In this document: piece after piece, positions 63,330 through 64,000 of the stretch
How positions within the stretch are numbered: the first letter of the stretch is position 1
How the letters are laid out: the number at the start of each line of letters is the position of its first letter
NCBI GenBank assembly: GCA_039105265.1
Contig: JAPFFF010000007.1
Coordinates: 6,346,769 to 6,410,768 of the forward strand
From: Tritrichomonas musculus
Taxonomy: Eukaryota; Parabasalia; Tritrichomonadida; Tritrichomonadidae
Direction of reading: 5' to 3'
DNA length: 64,000 bases
The notes under the pieces: model-generated
Database searches by the model: none
What the model was told of the DNA's origin: nothing
What the model saw: only the letters and a program-made list of their open reading frames with translations
Position numbers and translations under genes: made by a program

Positions 63330-63927
63330 AAAAAAGTGACATTTTTTTACAAAATTCCCAAAAATTAATGACCCTTTAAAAAATTTCCAAATTTTTATAA
63401 TTTTTTATAATTTTTTAAAATTTTTAAAATCTTAATAAAAAAATACATTACCCCATACACAAAAATATAAAAAATAAGAAAAATAAAAAAAATAAAGAAA
63501 AAATTACTTACCCCCCTTCTCAAAATTTCCCAACAAGCAAAAAATAAGAAAAATAACTCAAATGCAAAAAGAAAATATAAAAATTACTTACCCCCCTTCT
63601 CAAAAAGTTTCAAAAATTAAAAAATAAAAAAATAAGGAAAAATACATTACCCCATACACAAAAATATAAAAAATAAGAAAAATAAAAAAATAAAGAAAAA
63701 ATTACTTACCCCCCTTCTCAAAATTTCCCAACAAGCAAAAAATAAGAAAAATAACTCAAATGCAAAAAGAAAATATAAAAATTACTTACCCCCTTCTCAA
63801 AAAGTTTCAAAAATCTTAAAAATAAAAAAATAAGGAAAAATACATTACCCCATACCAAAAAAATTAAAAAATAAAAAAATAAAGAAAAATACATTACCCC
63901 ATACCAAAAATATTTTATTTTTATAAA
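63330..63927 (+). repeat. Tandem repeats of about 200 bp, C-run/A-rich
   Basis: Two long units, each with TACTTACCCCCCTTCTCAAA, CTCAAATGCAAAAAG and ACATTACCCCATACA, followed by shorter partial units up to the first gene. ATTACCCCATAC recurs near 63449, 63649, 63845 and 63891. Non-coding subterminal repeat zone. Confidence 0.85.
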
Positions 63928-64000
63928 ATGTATCCAACACTTAATCCGGCTGAAGAACCAACACCTATACCAATTGAATATGTATATTTTTTAGAAGATG
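63928..64000 (+). CDS. Start of the end gene of Maverick 4
   Basis: The ATG at 63928 opens MYPTLNPAEEPTPIPIEYVY followed by FLED at the window edge, almost the same as the start of the D gene (MYPTLNPAEEQTPIPMEHAF). It confirms that 61922 is the left end of a Maverick with the standard gene order. Starts at TATAAAATG. Confidence 0.8.
   Translation, partial: MYPTLNPAEEPTPIPIEYVYFLED

Larger units (their letters stand above)
61922..64000 (+). mobile_element. Maverick 4, left end (continues beyond window)
   Basis: The tip AGTAGTTAAG at 61922 interrupts the end gene of C; TTCGAA (61916-61921) would be one copy of the target duplication. Inside lie a tip hairpin, a 100-aa gene, a block shared with the C tip, three tandem-repeat zones and the start of the end gene at 63928. 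The rest lies outside the window, so wholeness cannot be judged. Confidence 0.8.

Overview
The window looks like nuclear DNA of a trichomonad, most likely Trichomonas vaginalis. It is AT-rich and holds one intron-free giant host gene. Almost everything else is nested Maverick/Polinton elements of the kind for which this parasite is known. All family names rest on reading motifs by eye; no search was run.

Layout. (1) Positions 1-8128 (minus strand) are the 5' 2.7 kb-codon part of a six-AAA+ midasin-like host ATPase that runs off the left edge. (2) Positions 8129-9487 hold an AT-rich gap, a TTAA-flanked MITE, a 98-bp palindromic repeat and the 3' half of a low-complexity host gene. (3) Positions 9488-27817 are Maverick 1, about 18.3 kb, with near-identical terminal inverted repeats (694 and 667 bp) and a TTGAT target duplication. 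It splits the host gene, whose 5' half resumes at 27818. (4) Positions 28169-31768 are a fragment (Maverick B) of a fiber-like Maverick gene, itself hit by a 526-bp TIR element and a 1.3-kb hAT-like element. (5) At 31769 a second Maverick (C) begins and runs to 61921. It carries a nested, rearranged Maverick D (about 38030-45465) inside its fiber-like gene. (6) At 61922 a fourth Maverick (4) is inserted in C and runs off the right edge with a repeat-rich end of about 2 kb.

Shared gene plan of the Mavericks: a 370-470 aa end gene, retroviral-type integrase, packaging ATPase, one or two small basic virion-like proteins, a basic linker protein, the major capsid protein candidate, a conserved 173-175 aa protein, a giant fiber-like protein, a minor capsid candidate started back-to-back with the fiber gene, a bZIP-like small basic protein and protein-primed DNA polymerase B. 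Accessory genes differ by element: KilA-N in Maverick 1; a T5orf172/GIY-YIG-like gene, an HNH nuclease and a 1.3-kb inverted-repeat cassette in C. All copies are treated as fossils. Most reading frames are still open, so the insertions look young.

Main new signals. Every Maverick tip begins AGTAG and has a hairpin 9-12 nt inside the tip. The hairpin sequence differs between elements while pairing is kept, including compensatory changes between C and 4. Maverick D's tip carries a dense array of GC-rich palindromes. Capsid-block genes share a TAAATG start box and roughly 10-nt gaps. The fiber and minor capsid genes diverge from only 15-18 nt.
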